From NCBI GenBank assembly GCA_015680685.1, contig MNCI01030147.1:1-21583 (forward strand): a stretch of 21,583 nt of DNA, in the 5' to 3' direction. The notes under the pieces were generated by a model. The model saw nothing but the letters and a program-made list of their open reading frames with translations. It searched no databases and had not been told where the DNA came from. Made by a program: the position numbers and the translations under genes. Source of the stretch: Gnetum montanum (taxonomy: Eukaryota; Streptophyta; Gnetopsida; Gnetales; Gnetaceae). Positions 19,434-21,583 of the stretch are shown piece by piece. Within the stretch, counting starts at the first letter, position 1. Every line of letters begins with the position of its first letter.

Positions 19434-21583
19434 ATGTCTCTCCCACAAGGAAGTGACCATGCATTGTATAGCAAACATAGTCATTGGATAATTAATGAGA
19501 TATATAGTGAAGAAAAATAGATTGACCAACATTATGTAGGGGTTTTTTATGATCATGACCACCTTGATGATATTTAAAGACTACATTCATTGAAGGTAGA
19601 CAATCTTGGAGGAGATGATGTAATTCCTGAACTAGGGAAGGCCTCAAGGCCTAAGACCTCCTCAAAACCCGGAAACTATAAATCAAAGGACCTAAAAGAG
19701 CACCATAGAAGCCATGGAAATTCTTCCATTTTCTCATCTTCCTCTTTCCCTTCAATGTCTAGTTCTGACAAAGATGAATGTAAGTATAAAGATAGAGCTC
19801 CACTAAAGGGTTAAAATAAAAACCAAAATCAAACCCACAGGAAAGGTCACAAATATCATCATCATGATCAAACGAATAGAGATAGGCATTTTCCTCATAA
19901 TTTGTTTGATAATGATGAATCATTGTTGGCCACTAAGAGCCTAATGCAGATCATAGAGATAGTAAAGATATCTCACAAGCATTGCAAAAGGAGTAACCTA
20001 CCTAAGCCTGACATGAACAATATTCCTAAATTTGTTGAAGGCTATGATTCAGATGTGCAACATCATTTACAAGCCTTCCATGATGCATGTGCTTTCTACA
20101 ACATTGAAAGTGGATGGAAAAGGCTTAAGCTCTTTTCTAGGATACTAATTGATAGAACTGAAGTGTGGTAGAGATTTTTGAGACCAAATTTAATTCAACG
20201 ATGGTCCACAATGCTAGAGCTATTCAACGAGAAATACCAAACCTATGTATGAGTGTCCAACTTGAGGAGACATATCCAAGAGTGGAAACAAGAATAACAT
20301 GAGCCCTTGGACATGGACTTAGATAGATATTACGCCTTACTAAATAGATGCCTAGGCCATGGTTTCTCCAAAGAAAGGAAAATTTGCTACATCATAGATG
20401 GACTTTGTAATGAAACATAGGAGACCCTTAGGATGTATGCCCTAAGGCAATTATATGAGCTCCAAGCCCATCAGATCAAAGAGCTAATAAAGTGTGTGGA
20501 AAAAGAAGAAGGAGAGGTATGAAAATGGGAGAATGTTAAGAAATATGAATGGGATCTAAATTTTCAACAAAATAAGGTCCAGATTTGTGATAAGGAGAAT
20601 GAAACTGCTCTCGATATGGTGATTCCATAGCACACCTTTCCAATACAAAAATCTATTGATGAACTAGAACCAAAGTTTAATAAGATGTCCAACTGGATAT
20701 GTGAAAATGTTTCAACTCTTATTGATATGGTCAAGGAGAGGATCATGCAAAATAAGCTAGGAAATCCCACTAAACAAAGGATACATAACCAAGAAATAGC
20801 TAGGAACACTTTTCAGCAAATGAGAAAGGTGGCTAAAGAAAGTGAGGCTATAGACTCAACCATTGATGAAGATCATGGATGCGATATCTGCATATATGGC
20901 CATTCGAAGGGCCATTGCCTAGTATTGTTGCATCTACAAGAGTGTTGGGTATGTGCCTTAAATCCGAAGTTTATGCAAAAGAACATGCCCAGGAGATTTC
21001 CTCTTCCACAAGGTAATTATAGATAGTTTCACAACTAATAGTACCATCCTAGGTGAATCCATTACTAGCCTCAACATGGTCATCAATTGTGGTGGCAACA
21101 ATCATAGTCATGGGAAAGGCTACCACCAAATCAGCCATATCCATCAAAACTACAAGGATATTATGTTCAACATCTTATTTCTCCAACAAGTTCTACATCC
21201 TCTACTTCTAATCAGCACTACTACTCTCTTGAGAACCATCAATCCATGACATCCCCTAAAAGATCACCACCTTTCCCCTCTTACCATCCATCCTACCCTT
21301 GATATTCTCATCATCCACCTCCTTCTACAACATCATCAGCAGCTCAAGAAGGTTTAGCACCACAATATCAACAAATGAATGTCACTTATGCTGCATAAGT
21401 ACATAGACATGTTGATACTAGTGGGTCTCAACCGTAACATAGGAAATGTCCCTTCTAGAGAAAAGGCCATAAGACAAAGTAAATGAAAGATGGACCTACC
21501 ATATCATCTAAGCTAGCACAAGGTCAATTTTGTGCACTACCTTCCTTGTCTCAACCAACGTCCTTTGATCGTACACAAGGGCC
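19434..21583 (+). pseudogene. gag: gag remnant of the nested element, runs off the window
   Basis: The probable start is ATG at 19434, opening MSLPQGSDHALYSKH, with a stop at 19518. Following blocks are a Ser-rich stretch (FSSSSFPSMSSSDKDE, about 19729-19776), an Asn/His-rich basic segment, a capsid-like region from about 19902 to 20300 (including FVEGYDSDVQHHLQAFHDAC), a central helical region, and the zinc knuckle CDICIYGHSKGHC (20880-20918). A Pro/Ser/Tyr-rich linker follows to the window edge. Open stretches of 74, 89 and 113 codons are separated by stops, many explained by C-to-T or G-to-A changes at Gln, Arg or Trp codons. Protease has not begun by 21583 as far as I can see. The call rests on domain order and agreement with the gag at 9394-11767. 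Confidence 0.82.
20880..20918 (+). other. Gag zinc-knuckle codons of the nested element
   Basis: Thirteen uninterrupted codons with spacing C-x2-C-x3-H-x4-C, all four ligands kept. The knuckle binds element RNA for packaging. The sequence immediately after it (LLHLQE) also matches the other copy. Confidence 0.82.

Larger units (their letters stand above)
18417..21583 (+). mobile_element. Second Ty3/gypsy element of the same family, nested, cut by the window edge
   Basis: The 5' LTR (18417-19307), a tRNA-Asp-type primer site (19309-19326) and a degraded gag (19434 onward) follow in order on the plus strand. It lies inside the LTR at 17580-18416. Its gag matches that of the minus-strand element block by block, but its U3 differs, so it belongs to a sister subfamily. 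pol and the 3' LTR are outside the window. Confidence 0.88.

Noticed and set aside
1-21583. CRISPR array, bacterial defence system, tRNA or rRNA genes
   Set aside because: The repeats present are LTRs, U3 units and transposon motifs, not spaced direct repeats with unique spacers; no RNA gene structure was seen and the sequence is clearly plant nuclear.

Overview
This window is plant nuclear DNA, AT-rich and poor in CpG, made almost entirely of decayed retrotransposons inserted into one another. I see no intact host gene, no rRNA or tRNA, no CRISPR array and no bacterial-type operon. The plant call rests on a Ty3/gypsy (Metaviridae-type) element with decayed tRNA-Asp primer sites, a gag zinc knuckle and an extra ORF after pol of the kind described in Athila-like plant elements, plus candidate CACTA-type and Copia-type sequences. 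I cannot name the species.

Layout. 1-529 is flanking DNA that may be part of a Copia-type LTR on the minus strand. 535-12831 is a structurally complete Ty3/gypsy element of 12,297 bp on the minus strand, flanked by a perfect 5-bp duplication AGCTA (530-534 and 12832-12836). Read in its own direction it has the 5' LTR (12831-11919), a primer binding site (11917-11900), gag (11767 to about 9400), protease, reverse transcriptase, RNase H and integrase (about 9240-5523), a long spacer (about 5520-4064), an additional sense-strand ORF (about 4063-1620), a polypurine tract (1450-1440) and the 3' LTR (1439-535). Every reading frame is broken by stops and shifts, mostly of the C-to-T / G-to-A kind.

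12837-14439 is AT-rich flank. 14445-15286 is a solo LTR of the same family in plus orientation with a near-perfect duplication (GGAGG/AGAGG). 15292-15920 is AT-rich with no gene. About 15921-16670 carries a cluster of inverted TTAGAGGCA / TGCCTCTAA motifs resembling the subterminal repeats of CACTA transposons. 17580-18416 is another plus-strand LTR of the family, cut about 26 bp before its end by a second element that starts at 18417. That second element has its 5' LTR (18417-19307), a primer site (19309-19326) and a broken gag running off the window edge (19434-21583).

Five LTRs of one family are therefore present: two in the complete element, one solo, one interrupted and one in the nested element. 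The two gag copies share the serine/histidine-rich region, the capsid-like region and a zinc knuckle of spacing C-x2-C-x3-H-x4-C. Order of events, by inference: the interrupted LTR at 17580 arrived before the element at 18417; the other insertions cannot be ordered without LTR distance calculations. Nothing here appears capable of making a full-length functional product.
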